In this document: in pieces, positions 38,595-47,053 of the stretch | Numbering within the stretch: the first letter of the stretch is position 1 | Layout of the letters: the number at the start of each line of letters is the position of its first letter | Assembly (NCBI GenBank): GCA_963771735.1 | Contig: CAVYUN010000002.1 | Span: 186,001-250,000, forward strand | Length of the DNA: 64,000 nucleotides | Direction: 5' to 3' | DNA from: 66-474 sp963771735 | GTDB taxonomy: Bacteria; Pseudomonadota; Gammaproteobacteria; Xanthomonadales; Rhodanobacteraceae | Notes under the pieces: generated by a model | What the model was told of the DNA's origin: nothing | The model's input: the letters and a program-made list of their open reading frames with translations, nothing else | The model's database searches: none | Made by a program: the position numbers and the translations under genes

Positions 38595-39578
38595 ATGGCG
38601 AAGCAGAACGTCATGCACGACACATTCGATATTTCTCGCCGCCGCCTGCTGCAGGCCGCCGGTCTCTCGCTGGCGGCGCTGGCCACCGGCAACGCGCGTA
38701 GACTGGCGGCTGCCGTGACCCAAACCCACCCCGCGAAGCACTCGAAGCTGATCCTGCTCGGCACCGCCGGCGGACCGACACCCAAGGTCGATCGTTCCGC
38801 GCCGGCCAACGCGATCGTGGTCGGCGACGACATCTACGTGATCGACTGCGGCAACGGCGTGGCGCGACAGATGGTCAAGGCCGGCCTCGACCTCGGCCGC
38901 ATCCGCGACGTGTTCATCACCCACCATCACTCCGACCACGATGCCGATTACGGCAACCTGTTGCTGCTGGCCTGGGAAACCGACCTGAAGACGCCGGTCG
39001 ACACCTACGGGCCGCCGCCGCTGAAACGGATGACCGAATTGTTCCTGGAAATGGATGCCTACGACATCGGCATCCGCGAGAAGGACGAAGGCCGTCCGCC
39101 GCTGTCGCCACTGATCGTCCCGCACGAAATCACCCATGGCGGCCCGGTGATGCACGACGAAAACGTCAAGGTCACCGCCGCGCTGGTGCAACACCCGCCG
39201 GTCAAGCCCGCGTTCGCGTATCGTTTCGATTGTCCGGATCGCTCGATCGTGTTCTCGGGCGACACGCGCCCTTCGCAAAACCTGATCGAACTGGCGCGCG
39301 GCGCCGACATCCTGGTGCACGAAGTCATCGACCTGCAGGCCATCGACCAGGTCGTCAAGGACGAGGCCATGGCCACGCGTCTCCGGCAGCACCTCGAAGC
39401 CGCGCACACGCCGATGTCCGAGGTCGGCCAGATCGCGACGGCGGCAGGCGTCAAGACGCTGGTGCTCAACCACTTCGTGCCGGGCACGCCGCCGATTCCG
39501 GACCAGGTCTGGTACGACGCGGTGAAGCCGCACTTCAAGGGCCGCCTGATCATCGGACACGACCTGATGGTCTTGTAA
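38595..39578 (+). CDS. Tat-exported metallo-beta-lactamase-fold hydrolase
   Basis: A 327-aa MBL-fold protein. The N-terminus has a twin-arginine signal (ISRRRLLQAAGLSLAALATG). The metal-binding motif FITHHHSDHDADYGN, the segment RSIVFSGDTRPSQNLIELA and the late motif LVLNHFVPGTPP are those of the RNase Z/arylsulfatase-like subgroup; since it is exported a small-molecule or phosphodiester role in the periplasm is likelier than RNA processing. The start may instead be ATG 38613, nearer the twin-arginine motif. It stands alone between ettA and convergent rimI. Confidence 0.87.
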   Translation: MAKQNVMHDTFDISRRRLLQAAGLSLAALATGNARRLAAAVTQTHPAKHSKLILLGTAGGPTPKVDRSAPANAIVVGDDIYVIDCGNGVARQMVKAGLDLGRIRDVFITHHHSDHDADYGNLLLLAWETDLKTPVDTYGPPPLKRMTELFLEMDAYDIGIREKDEGRPPLSPLIVPHEITHGGPVMHDENVKVTAALVQHPPVKPAFAYRFDCPDRSIVFSGDTRPSQNLIELARGADILVHEVIDLQAIDQVVKDEAMATRLRQHLEAAHTPMSEVGQIATAAGVKTLVLNHFVPGTPPIPDQVWYDAVKPHFKGRLIIGHDLMVL

Positions 39579-39595
39579 ATGCCTGAGATCCGCAC

Positions 39596-40066
39596 TCAGG
39601 ATTCCAGCAACTCCATCGCCATCACGATCGCATCCTCGCGGCCGCGCCGCGCAGGGTAATAGCCGGGCCTGCGGCCGATCTCGTTGAAGCCGGCGCGCTC
39701 GTACATCGCGTGCGCCAGTGCGTTGGAGGGACGCACCTCCAGGAATACGCGTTGCGCGTGATGCCAGCGCGCGAGATCGAGCATGCGCCTGAGCAGATGG
39801 GCCCCGTGACCGCGCCCCTGGTGCAACGGCGACACACATACGTTCAGGATGTGCGCTTCACCCGCGCCGATTGAAAGGATGCCGTAGCCGATGATCGTGC
39901 CGGCCTCTTCCAGCACCCAGCAACGGTGACCATTGTCGAGGCAACCGCGGAAGATGCCGCGCGACCACGGAAACTCGTAGGCAGCAGCCTCGATGTTGGC
40001 GACCGCCGACACATCCTGGTGCGTCATTGGACGCAATGCGGCTTCCAGCGGCGCGACCGCGACCAT
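39596..40066 (-). CDS. rimI: Ribosomal protein S18-alanine N-acetyltransferase RimI
   Basis: GNAT enzyme acetylating the N-terminal alanine of S18. The 156-aa product has the RimI-like pattern: NIEAAAYEFPWSRGIFRGCL, GYGILSIGAGEAHILNVCVS, the CoA loop LHQGRGHGAHLLRRML, and LEVRPSNALAHAMYERAGFN followed by GYYPARRGREDAIVM. It directly follows the HolD-like gene, the same neighbour relation as holD-rimI in E. coli. Confidence 0.92.
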   Translation of the reverse strand: MVAVAPLEAALRPMTHQDVSAVANIEAAAYEFPWSRGIFRGCLDNGHRCWVLEEAGTIIGYGILSIGAGEAHILNVCVSPLHQGRGHGAHLLRRMLDLARWHHAQRVFLEVRPSNALAHAMYERAGFNEIGRRPGYYPARRGREDAIVMAMELLES

Positions 40067-40067
40067 G

Positions 40068-40526
40068 TCAGGACCTGCTGGCGCGACCCAGCGCCTGCAT
40101 CGTCTCCCACAATCGGCGCTTGAGCTCGCGATCGCCGTGCAAGACGCCGAGCGGATCGGCACGCAACACACGCATCGCGGGCACAGCATCCGGCAACACC
40201 GCTGCGCCGAACACCATCACCGCCGCGCTCGGGTCTTCGGCGACGTCGCACACCCGCACGCATTGCAACCCGGCCTTCCCCACGGCTTCGGTCAAAGCCT
40301 CGTACATCTTCCTGAGTGCCAGGTTTTCGAGTTCCGCTGGATCCGGTTGCAGCGCCAGCCGCCGGATGACAGGCACAGCAGGCGCGACAACAGGCGTGCC
40401 GGTCGTATCGGTCCGAGCCGTGCGTGACAGCGATAACGTGGTCGCGGGAGCTGTCCGCAACCGCAGGGGCTCAACGCCCAGCGTGCGCAGGCGACGACTG
40501 CGCAGTTCCTGCGCGGCGGCATTCAT
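40068..40526 (-). CDS. Small protein, candidate DNA polymerase III psi subunit (HolD-like)
   Basis: A 152-aa protein with no strong family signature by eye. The N-terminus (ELRSRRLRTLGVEPLRLRT) resembles the short LGI-x-x-W/L-x-LR motif of HolD that binds chi. The C-terminal VLRADPLGVLHGDRELKRRL aligns in style with the end of HolD. It sits immediately upstream of rimI, as holD does in E. coli, and overlaps pssA by ATGA. HolD evolves fast, so the call is inference from position and two weak motifs; it may be an unrelated conserved hypothetical. Confidence 0.5.
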   Translation of the reverse strand: MNAAAQELRSRRLRTLGVEPLRLRTAPATTLSLSRTARTDTTGTPVVAPAVPVIRRLALQPDPAELENLALRKMYEALTEAVGKAGLQCVRVCDVAEDPSAAVMVFGAAVLPDAVPAMRVLRADPLGVLHGDRELKRRLWETMQALGRASRS

Positions 40527-41365
40527 GGGTTCGCTTCCGGGGGTTGCGCATGCCGTCGCGCCACCCGCAACCGTCTCCGCGATGCCCGGCTGCGCAAGCC
40601 CCACAGCGTGATCACCATGCCCGACAGCGCATAGGCGGTGGCGAGCACCAACAGCACCAGCGGGGTGTTCAGTGCCAGCGCCGCGAGTATCAGGACTGCC
40701 AGGATGATCCACACGAATGGCACCCGGTCACCGATCGGCAAGGTCTTGAAGCTGAAGTAGCGAAACCGGCTGACCATCAGCAGACCCGCGATGACCGCGA
40801 GGATGGGCGTAAAGAAGCAAAGCGATTGCCCGTCGACGGCAAACCCTTGCGCGCGAAAATTTTCAATCGTCCACACGAACGACATGCAAAGTCCCGCCGC
40901 CGCCGGACTGGCCAGGCCCTGGAAATAGCGCTTGTCGGCGACACCGACCTGGGTGTTGAAACGCGCCAGCCGCAACGCCGCGCAAGCTGCATACAGGAAT
41001 GCCGCGCACCAGCCGACCTTGCTCCATACCGGGCCGTAGTCGCGCAGGTATTCCAGCGACCACGTGTACAGCACCAGCGAGGGCGCCAACCCGAAACTGA
41101 TCAGGTCGGACAACGAGTCGTACTGCACCCCGAATTCGCTCTGGGTGCCGGTGAGACGCGCGATGCGTCCGTCCATGCCGTCAAGCAGCGCAGCGATGAA
41201 TACGGCAATCGCGGCGTGCGAGAAAAATCCCAGGATGCCGGCCACGATCGCGTAGAAACCCGCGAACATCGCGCCGGTCGTGAACAGGTTGGGCAGCAGG
41301 TAGATGCCGCGCCGCGCGACTTTGCGGGAAACCGGGTCGGTCATGCCAGAATCTGTCAAGGCCAT
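40523..41365 (-). CDS. pssA: CDP-diacylglycerol--serine O-phosphatidyltransferase
   Basis: Integral membrane enzyme making phosphatidylserine, precursor of phosphatidylethanolamine. The CDP-alcohol phosphotransferase motif is clear: DGMDGRIARLTGTQSEFG followed by VQYDSLSDLISFG. About eight membrane helices follow the N-terminal RRGIYLLPNLFTTGAMFAGF. The 280-aa length fits the membrane-type PssA family. The start may be the ATG at 41344 (MTDPVSRKVARRG). It overlaps the HolD-like gene by ATGA. Confidence 0.93.
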   Translation of the reverse strand: MALTDSGMTDPVSRKVARRGIYLLPNLFTTGAMFAGFYAIVAGILGFFSHAAIAVFIAALLDGMDGRIARLTGTQSEFGVQYDSLSDLISFGLAPSLVLYTWSLEYLRDYGPVWSKVGWCAAFLYAACAALRLARFNTQVGVADKRYFQGLASPAAAGLCMSFVWTIENFRAQGFAVDGQSLCFFTPILAVIAGLLMVSRFRYFSFKTLPIGDRVPFVWIILAVLILAALALNTPLVLLVLATAYALSGMVITLWGLRSRASRRRLRVARRHAQPPEANP

Positions 41366-41504
41366 CGCCCCTTCGAGCCTGCAACCAGTTTAGCCCATGC
41401 CCAGCGGGGCCGTCGCGCACCGGCGGCAGCGTGACGCCCTTCCGGATGCCCAGTAACGAGTGTGGCATACTCGCGCCATTGCCCAAGCGTTTCGGGGACC
41501 TTCC

Positions 41505-41975
41505 ATGCAACTGCGCATCCTGATTGCCGTGTCGGTCGTCGGTCTTTCACTCGCCTGCTTGGCCGGCGTTGCCGGCGCGCAACAGATCTACAAGTGGAAG
41601 GATGCCAACGGCGTCACCCACTTCTCGCAGACGCCACCCGCCGCGGGCACGCACTACAGCAAGATGAGCCTGACCAGCGCACCTGAAGTCTCGTCCAATC
41701 CACCGACTGCCGCCGGCGCGGACAACAATCAGGCCGACAACAACCCGGCGCCCCAGCCCGCGGCTTCAGGCAACACCCAGCCCGACACGCCATCCAATCG
41801 CGTCCAGCTCTGCAAGCAGTTGAGTTCCAACATTGCCGTGCTCAGCAGCAAGCAACCCGTGGTCACCGCTGGCAGCAATGGCAAGCAGCAAGTCATGAGC
41901 GACAGCGCACGCGAGCAGCAGCTCGCCACGGCGCGCGCGCAACAGGCACGGTACTGCTCTTCGGACGGCACTTGA
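41505..41975 (+). CDS. Secreted DUF4124 protein
   Basis: A 156-aa protein with a cleavable signal peptide (MQLRILIAVSVVGLSLACLA, cut likely after GAQ region) followed at once by the DUF4124 motif QQIYKWKDANGVTHFSQTPP. The rest is Asn/Gln/Ala/Pro-rich and low-complexity, then a C-terminal part with two Cys (LCKQLSS and RYCSSDG). DUF4124 proteins are common in Xanthomonadales and Pseudomonas periplasm; their function is unknown. The start at 41505 was chosen for the signal peptide; 15 codons upstream are open. Confidence 0.85.
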   Translation: MQLRILIAVSVVGLSLACLAGVAGAQQIYKWKDANGVTHFSQTPPAAGTHYSKMSLTSAPEVSSNPPTAAGADNNQADNNPAPQPAASGNTQPDTPSNRVQLCKQLSSNIAVLSSKQPVVTAGSNGKQQVMSDSAREQQLATARAQQARYCSSDGT

Positions 41976-42060
41976 ACTGCAGCGGGCATCGGCGGCACCG
42001 CATATTTCCGGCAACCATCGACAGCAACGCGCGCGTTGCTGGACCCGCGCGGGTGCCATC

Positions 42061-42115
42061 ATGACGTTTGTCATGCGAATCGGGTTCGTGAGAGCGCGCA
42101 AGCATTCCGTATAAT
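42061..42115 (+). promoter_or_regulatory. Promoter and possible operator of the ABC-2 exporter genes
   Basis: A perfect TATAAT at 42110-42115 lies 29 bp before the ATPase ATG. The best -35 (TTCGTG, 42085-42090) is weak and 19 bp away. Upstream, ATGAC-gttt-GTCAT (42061-42074) is an inverted repeat that could be an operator; a weak -35 plus an upstream site suggests activator control. Confidence 0.5.
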
Positions 42116-42144
42116 CGCCGGCTCGTGTTGCATGAGCCGTGGCA

Positions 42145-43053
42145 ATGACCGCAGCGATCTCGATCGACGACGCCAGCAAGTATTTCGGTACGCACGCTGC
42201 CGTGGACAGACTGTCGCTCGAAGTGCCCACCGGCAGTATCTACGGATTTCTGGGCCGCAACGGTGCCGGCAAAACGACCACGCTGCGCATGATCACCGGC
42301 ATCCTCGATCCGGACTCGGGCAGCGTCAGCGTACTCGGTGGATGCGCACCCAAGACCGTACGGACGCGCACCGGTTACCTGCCCGAGGAAAACGGCCTCT
42401 ACAAGGACATGCGGGTGTTGGACATGGTTGCCTACTTCGGCCAGTTGCGCGGTCTCGACCGCCGGGAGGCGCAGGCCCGCGCGCGTACGCGCCTCGCGGC
42501 GGCCGGCCTGGGCGAACGGATGGAGTCAAAGTGCAATACCTTGTCCAAGGGCATGGCACAGAAAGCCCAGGTGATCGCCACGCTGCTGCATGACCCGGAA
42601 CTCGTGGTACTGGACGAACCGTTCTCGGGCCTCGATCCGGTCAACTCCGAAATGGTGCTGGACATCATCAGGCAGTTCAAGCGCCAAGGCCGTACCGTGA
42701 TTTTTTCCACGCACGTGGTGGAGCACGCCGAACAGATCTGCGATGCAGCCATCATCATCGACCGTGGGCGGCGCAAACTCGCGGGGCCGCTCGCGGAAAT
42801 CAGGGCGCAATCCGAACGCAGCGTGATCGTGGACTACGAAGGCGATGCCGGCGAGCTCGGAACGCTGCCCGGCGTGATCGGGGTGGACGATGCCGGGCAG
42901 CATGCGGAATTGCGCCTGGCGCCGGGTGCGGATACCCAGGTGCTTCTGCGGACACTGGTCGAACGCGTCCAGATCCGCCGGTTCGACACCCGCGAAGCTT
43001 CGCTCAAGCAGGTTTTCCTTGATGCAGTGGGGGCCGAACGTGACGCCGCTTAA
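42145..43053 (+). CDS. ABC transporter ATP-binding protein (NatA/YhaQ-like)
   Basis: A 302-aa ABC-2-type ATPase. Walker A GRNGAGKTTTLRMITG, signature TLSKGMAQKAQVIATLL and Walker B LVVLDEPFSGLDPVNSEMVL are intact. The C-terminal 80 residues form the extra domain typical of NatA-like exporters (ending RRFDTREASLKQVFLDAV). Family members with this partner export sodium or drugs/lipids; the substrate is not evident. ATG 42145 is preferred over the GTG at 42139. Its last 14 bases overlap the permease start. Confidence 0.92.
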   Translation: MTAAISIDDASKYFGTHAAVDRLSLEVPTGSIYGFLGRNGAGKTTTLRMITGILDPDSGSVSVLGGCAPKTVRTRTGYLPEENGLYKDMRVLDMVAYFGQLRGLDRREAQARARTRLAAAGLGERMESKCNTLSKGMAQKAQVIATLLHDPELVVLDEPFSGLDPVNSEMVLDIIRQFKRQGRTVIFSTHVVEHAEQICDAAIIIDRGRRKLAGPLAEIRAQSERSVIVDYEGDAGELGTLPGVIGVDDAGQHAELRLAPGADTQVLLRTLVERVQIRRFDTREASLKQVFLDAVGAERDAA

Positions 43054-44587
43054 AGTCTGGATGGTGGCACGGCGCGACTACGTTGCCTACGTGATGCGGC
43101 GACGCTTCTGGATCAGCCTGCTGCTGTCGCCGGCAATCCTGCTTGCCATCATGCTGGTGCCCCCGCTGATCCAGCGTTACAGCGGCGCGCACGAGTACGC
43201 GGTGGTGGACCATTCCGGCTGGTTGTTGTCGGCGGTCGAACAGCGCATCGCCGGAGAGGATTACGCCAAATTGCTGGATTTGGCGGCGCATGCCTCACCT
43301 CAAACGTTGCAAAACCTGCCACCGATACTCGCTGCGATCGCCCCACACGCAGCCAGGCTCGACCGGCGAGACCGTGACGCACTTGCCCAGGCACTCGTCG
43401 CCGGCAACCCGGTGCCTGACAATCCGGATGCCGCCGCGATCTGGCAACACCGCACGGAGTTGGCCCACTGGTATGCCACAGCCACACCCGAGCAAGCGGC
43501 TGGCGTGGATCGCGGCCTCGCGATCGCGCGCTACCACCGCGTCCATCTGGCGCCGGACTCACTGCATGCAGCAGTCGCGCAAGGCAAGCTGTACGCGTAC
43601 TTTGTCTTGCCTGCCGATCCGCTCGCGGCCAACGCGGCGTTCACCTATGCCTCGCACAATCTGACCGATACCGGTCTGCGCGACTGGTTCGGCGCGCAGG
43701 TCTCGGCGGTAGTGCAGGCGCGACGCGCCTCACAGGCCGGATTGTCGCCCGCGCAGGCCCGGCTGATCGGCCAGACGGTGGACTTCGGCAACCAACTGGT
43801 CACCCAGCAAGGACAGACGACCGCGACACCGGCGGAAGAAGCCGCACAATGGTTGCCAGTCGGCTACGTGTATCTGCTTTTCATTTCCATCATGCAGATC
43901 GCGCAGTTGCTGATGATGGCCACCATCGAAGAGAAATCCAACCGCATCGCGGAAATGCTGCTTGCGGCACTGGAGCCGTCCGACATCATGGCCGGGAAAA
44001 CCCTGGGCGTGGCCTGCGTGGGCGTGACCATGGTCGGCGGATGGCTGTTCCTGATCCTGGGTCTGCTCTCGATTTTCGGCAATGCATTTCACATGGGCGG
44101 CATCGTCTCGGCGATACTCGCCGGCATCAGCGCATGGAATATCTTCTGGTTCATGGTGTATTTCGTGCTGGGTTTCCTGCTCTACGCGGCGGTGACCGGC
44201 GCCATCGGCGCCGCAGTCAACAACATCCGCGAGGCGCAGCCCTTCATGACACCCGTGACGCTGATGATGGTCGTGCCGTTGATCCTGATGGTGCCGGTCG
44301 CGAAAGATCCGACTGCCACCTGGGCGCGGGTACTTTCCTATTTTCCACCGTTGACACCGTTCCTGATGATGTCCCGCTCCGGGGCACCGCCGCCGACGGT
44401 CGATTATGTTGCGACCACGGCGCTGCTGCTGGCGACCGTCATCGCGGCATTGTGGGGCTCGGGACGCATCTTCCGACGCGGGCTGCTCAACACGGGCGCA
44501 CCACCCAAATTCAGGGAAATGCTTTCCTGGACGCGCCCATCGAAGGCTTCCGCCGCAACTGGCCGGAATCTCGACACGGCGGAATGA
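43040..44587 (+). CDS. ABC-2 family permease (NatB/YhaP-like)
   Basis: A 515-aa permease partner of the preceding ATPase. One N-terminal membrane helix (RRRFWISLLLSPAILLAIML) is followed by a large extracytoplasmic part (about residues 45-270) and five or six helices at the C-terminus, with the ABC-2 stretch EEKSNRIAEMLLAALEPSDI. That topology matches NatB-type exporters. The GTG at 43040 overlaps the ATPase gene; ATG alternatives are 43022 and 43061. A two-gene exporter is the likely unit. Confidence 0.9.
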   Translation: MTPLKVWMVARRDYVAYVMRRRFWISLLLSPAILLAIMLVPPLIQRYSGAHEYAVVDHSGWLLSAVEQRIAGEDYAKLLDLAAHASPQTLQNLPPILAAIAPHAARLDRRDRDALAQALVAGNPVPDNPDAAAIWQHRTELAHWYATATPEQAAGVDRGLAIARYHRVHLAPDSLHAAVAQGKLYAYFVLPADPLAANAAFTYASHNLTDTGLRDWFGAQVSAVVQARRASQAGLSPAQARLIGQTVDFGNQLVTQQGQTTATPAEEAAQWLPVGYVYLLFISIMQIAQLLMMATIEEKSNRIAEMLLAALEPSDIMAGKTLGVACVGVTMVGGWLFLILGLLSIFGNAFHMGGIVSAILAGISAWNIFWFMVYFVLGFLLYAAVTGAIGAAVNNIREAQPFMTPVTLMMVVPLILMVPVAKDPTATWARVLSYFPPLTPFLMMSRSGAPPPTVDYVATTALLLATVIAALWGSGRIFRRGLLNTGAPPKFREMLSWTRPSKASAATGRNLDTAE

Positions 44588-44774
44588 GTCCGCCGGATCG
44601 AGCGCGCATCGGCGCAATCGACGGGCTGATAAGCGGTCGCTCCGGCACGCCGATGACTGGCAACCGGAACCCATAGCCGGGATGCAGTGACAGCGCGCGA
44701 CTGCGGCAAGCCCACCCCGACGCATGCCTGCGTCACCGCTACAATCCGCCGTTTCCGATGGCAATGGGGCACCG

Positions 44775-46481
44775 ATGCGCCTTTCGAAATTCCACCTCGC
44801 CACCACCCGCGAGGCGCCCGCCGATGCGGAAATCGCCAGTCACAAGCTGATGCTGCGCGCGGGCATGATCCGCAAGCTGGCATCGGGCATCTATACCTGG
44901 TCACCGCTGGGCCTGCGCGTGTTGCGCAAGGTCGAGGCCGCAGTGCGCGAGGAAATGAACCGCGCCGGTGCGATCGAACTTTCCATGCCCACGATCCAGC
45001 CGAAAGAATTGTGGGAAGAAACGGGGCGCTGGCAGAAGTTCGGCGGCCAGCTCCTGAAGATCAAGGACCGCAAGGAAGCCGAATATTGCTATGGCCCGAC
45101 CGCCGAGGAAGTGGTCACGGATTTCGCGCGCAACGAACTGCGCAGCTACAAGCAACTGCCATTGAACCTCTACCAGATCCAGACCAAGTTCCGCGATGAA
45201 ATCCGACCGCGTTTCGGGGTGATGCGCGCGCGCGAATTCCTGATGAAGGATGCGTATTCGTTCCACCTGACTTCCGAGGACCTGGAACGCGAATACCACA
45301 ACATGCACGATGCCTACGCGCGCATTTTCACGCGGCTTGGGCTCGAGTTCCGTGCGGTGCAGGCCGACACCGGCGCGATCGGCGGCAGCGCCTCGCAGGA
45401 ATTCCACGTGCTGGCCGACTCCGGCGAGGATGCACTGGCGTTCTCGGACGGCTCCAACTACGCGGCCAACGTCGAGCGCGCCGAGGCGCTGGCGCCCAAG
45501 CTGCCGCGACCTGCGCCATCGCAGGCGCTGGCGCGTATCGATACGCCAACTCAGAGAACCATCGAAGAAGTGAGTGCATTCCTCGACGTCCCGCCGACGC
45601 AATGCATCAAGACCCTGATCGTGCGCGGCAACGAGGGCCTGGTCGCGCTGTGCCTGCGCGGCGACCACGAGGTTAACGAGATCAAGGCCGCGAAGTTGCC
45701 CGAGCTGCCGGGCGAATCGGTGCTCGCCGACGAAGCCGAGATCGTCAAGCGCATCGGCTGCGTGCCGGGTTTCCTCGGGCCAGTCGGACTGCCCGACGAT
45801 ATCCCGGTGATCGTGGATGCCAGCGCCGCGGTCGTCGCGGATTTCGTCTGCGGCGGCAATGCCGCGGGCACCCATTACACCGGCGCCAACTGGGAACGCG
45901 ACGCGCGCATCACCCGTGTCGCGGACCTGCGCAAGGTGGTTGCCGGCGACCCTTCGCCCGACGGCCTGGGCACGCTCGGCATCGCGCGCGGCATCGAGGT
46001 CGGCCACGTGTTCCAGCTCGGCACAAAATACTCCGAAGCCATGGGCGCCACGGTGCTCGACGACGCCGGGCAAAACCGCCTGCTGCACATGGGTTGCTAT
46101 GGCGTAGGCATCTCCAGGATCGTGGCGGCCGCGATCGAACAGAATCACGACGATGCCGGCATCGTCTGGCCCGAACCGATGGCGCCCTGGCGTGTCGTGG
46201 TCTGCCTGATCAATCCGAAGAACAATCGGGCAGTCAATGAAACTGCCGAATCACTCCATGCGGAACTGAATTCGCGCGGCATCGAAACCTGCCTCGACGA
46301 CCGTGGCATGCGGCCGGGCGCGATGTTCGCCGACCTCGAATTGATCGGCATTCCGCACCGCGTGGTGGTCAGCGAACGCGGACTCGCGGCAGGCACCTTT
46401 GAATATCGGGGGCGGCGTGAAAGCGAAAGCCGGAACCTGGATCGGGATGCACTAATGGCGCTTTTGTCGCCTGCTGATTAA
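44775..46481 (+). CDS. proS: Prolyl-tRNA synthetase (bacterial, with editing domain)
   Basis: Class II synthetase charging tRNA-Pro. The 568-aa product begins MRLSKFHLATTREAPADAEI, with motif 1 around GIYTWSPLGLRVLRKV, motif 2 TKFRDEIRPRFGVMRAREFL and motif 3 CYGVGISRIVAAAIEQ. The inserted YbaK-like editing domain (about residues 225-390) removes mischarged alanine. Start at 44775 is the family start. A T-run follows the stop, but I see no good terminator hairpin. Confidence 0.98.
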   Translation: MRLSKFHLATTREAPADAEIASHKLMLRAGMIRKLASGIYTWSPLGLRVLRKVEAAVREEMNRAGAIELSMPTIQPKELWEETGRWQKFGGQLLKIKDRKEAEYCYGPTAEEVVTDFARNELRSYKQLPLNLYQIQTKFRDEIRPRFGVMRAREFLMKDAYSFHLTSEDLEREYHNMHDAYARIFTRLGLEFRAVQADTGAIGGSASQEFHVLADSGEDALAFSDGSNYAANVERAEALAPKLPRPAPSQALARIDTPTQRTIEEVSAFLDVPPTQCIKTLIVRGNEGLVALCLRGDHEVNEIKAAKLPELPGESVLADEAEIVKRIGCVPGFLGPVGLPDDIPVIVDASAAVVADFVCGGNAAGTHYTGANWERDARITRVADLRKVVAGDPSPDGLGTLGIARGIEVGHVFQLGTKYSEAMGATVLDDAGQNRLLHMGCYGVGISRIVAAAIEQNHDDAGIVWPEPMAPWRVVVCLINPKNNRAVNETAESLHAELNSRGIETCLDDRGMRPGAMFADLELIGIPHRVVVSERGLAAGTFEYRGRRESESRNLDRDALMALLSPAD

Positions 46482-46502
46482 TTCCCGTATCCGCGCGTTT
46501 TT

Positions 46503-46533
46503 TTGCAACTAGCACCATTTTCAGTGAAAATGG
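46503..46533 (+). promoter_or_regulatory. hns promoter with overlapping palindrome
   Basis: TTGCAA (46503-46508), a 17-bp spacer and GAAAAT (46526-46531) form a plausible promoter. A near-perfect 19-bp palindrome CCATTTTCA-g-TGAAAATGG (46515-46533) covers the spacer and -10, so it looks like an operator. The AT-rich setting also suits self-binding by H-NS. Confidence 0.6.
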
Positions 46534-46600
46534 GATTTGTCGACGGTATCGAATGCCGCTCGACCCGGGTTTTCATTCCCTCTTTCTCCACGGAGTCAAC

Positions 46601-46915
46601 ATGGCCATTGACGTCAGTACACTCAACAAGAAACAGCTCAGGGATTTGATTCGCAAGGCAAATGGACGCATGAAAAACATCGACAAGGAGAAAATCGCCA
46701 AGGTCAAGGCCAAGATCGACGCCTTGCTCAAGGCCGAAGGTGTCACCTTCGCTGAAGTTTATGGCCGCAGGCGTGGGGGCAAGACCGGCAAGGTCGCGCC
46801 GAAATACCGCAATCCCAACGGCACCGAAACCTGGTCGGGCCGCGGCAAGCGTCCGCGCTGGTATCTGGCGGCGCTGAAGTCCGGCAAGAAAGAAAAAGAC
46901 CTGCTGATCAAATAG
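46601..46915 (+). CDS. hns: H-NS family histone-like nucleoid protein
   Basis: A 104-aa xenogeneic-silencer-type protein. The N-terminus forms a short oligomerisation coiled coil (KKQLRDLIRKANGRMKNIDK). The C-terminal DNA-binding domain has KYRNPNGTETWSGRGKRPRW, the GR-G-R/K-P AT-hook-like loop used by xanthomonad H-NS proteins to read the minor groove of AT-rich DNA. The start at 46601 excludes 16 out-of-family residues. It stands alone, with its own promoter. Confidence 0.95.
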   Translation: MAIDVSTLNKKQLRDLIRKANGRMKNIDKEKIAKVKAKIDALLKAEGVTFAEVYGRRRGGKTGKVAPKYRNPNGTETWSGRGKRPRWYLAALKSGKKEKDLLIK

Positions 46916-46950
46916 CAGCCGATCTTTGTAATAAGCCGGAAGCGGGACTT

Positions 46951-46989
46951 GTGAAAGACAGGGCCACGGATGGCCATTCCGATTTTCAC
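46951..46989. other. Imperfect hairpin after hns
   Basis: An outer pair GTGAAA/TTTCAC encloses the palindrome GGCCACGGATGGCC (46962-46975). It could fold at the end of the hns mRNA. The same 14-mer is found at 20743-20756. No T-run follows, so terminator function is not established. Confidence 0.4.
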
Positions 46990-47053
46990 GGCTCGTGGCA
47001 GTCGCGTAATTTCAGCCGGCCGGGCGGCGCAACGCCCGGAATTGATCGCACGA

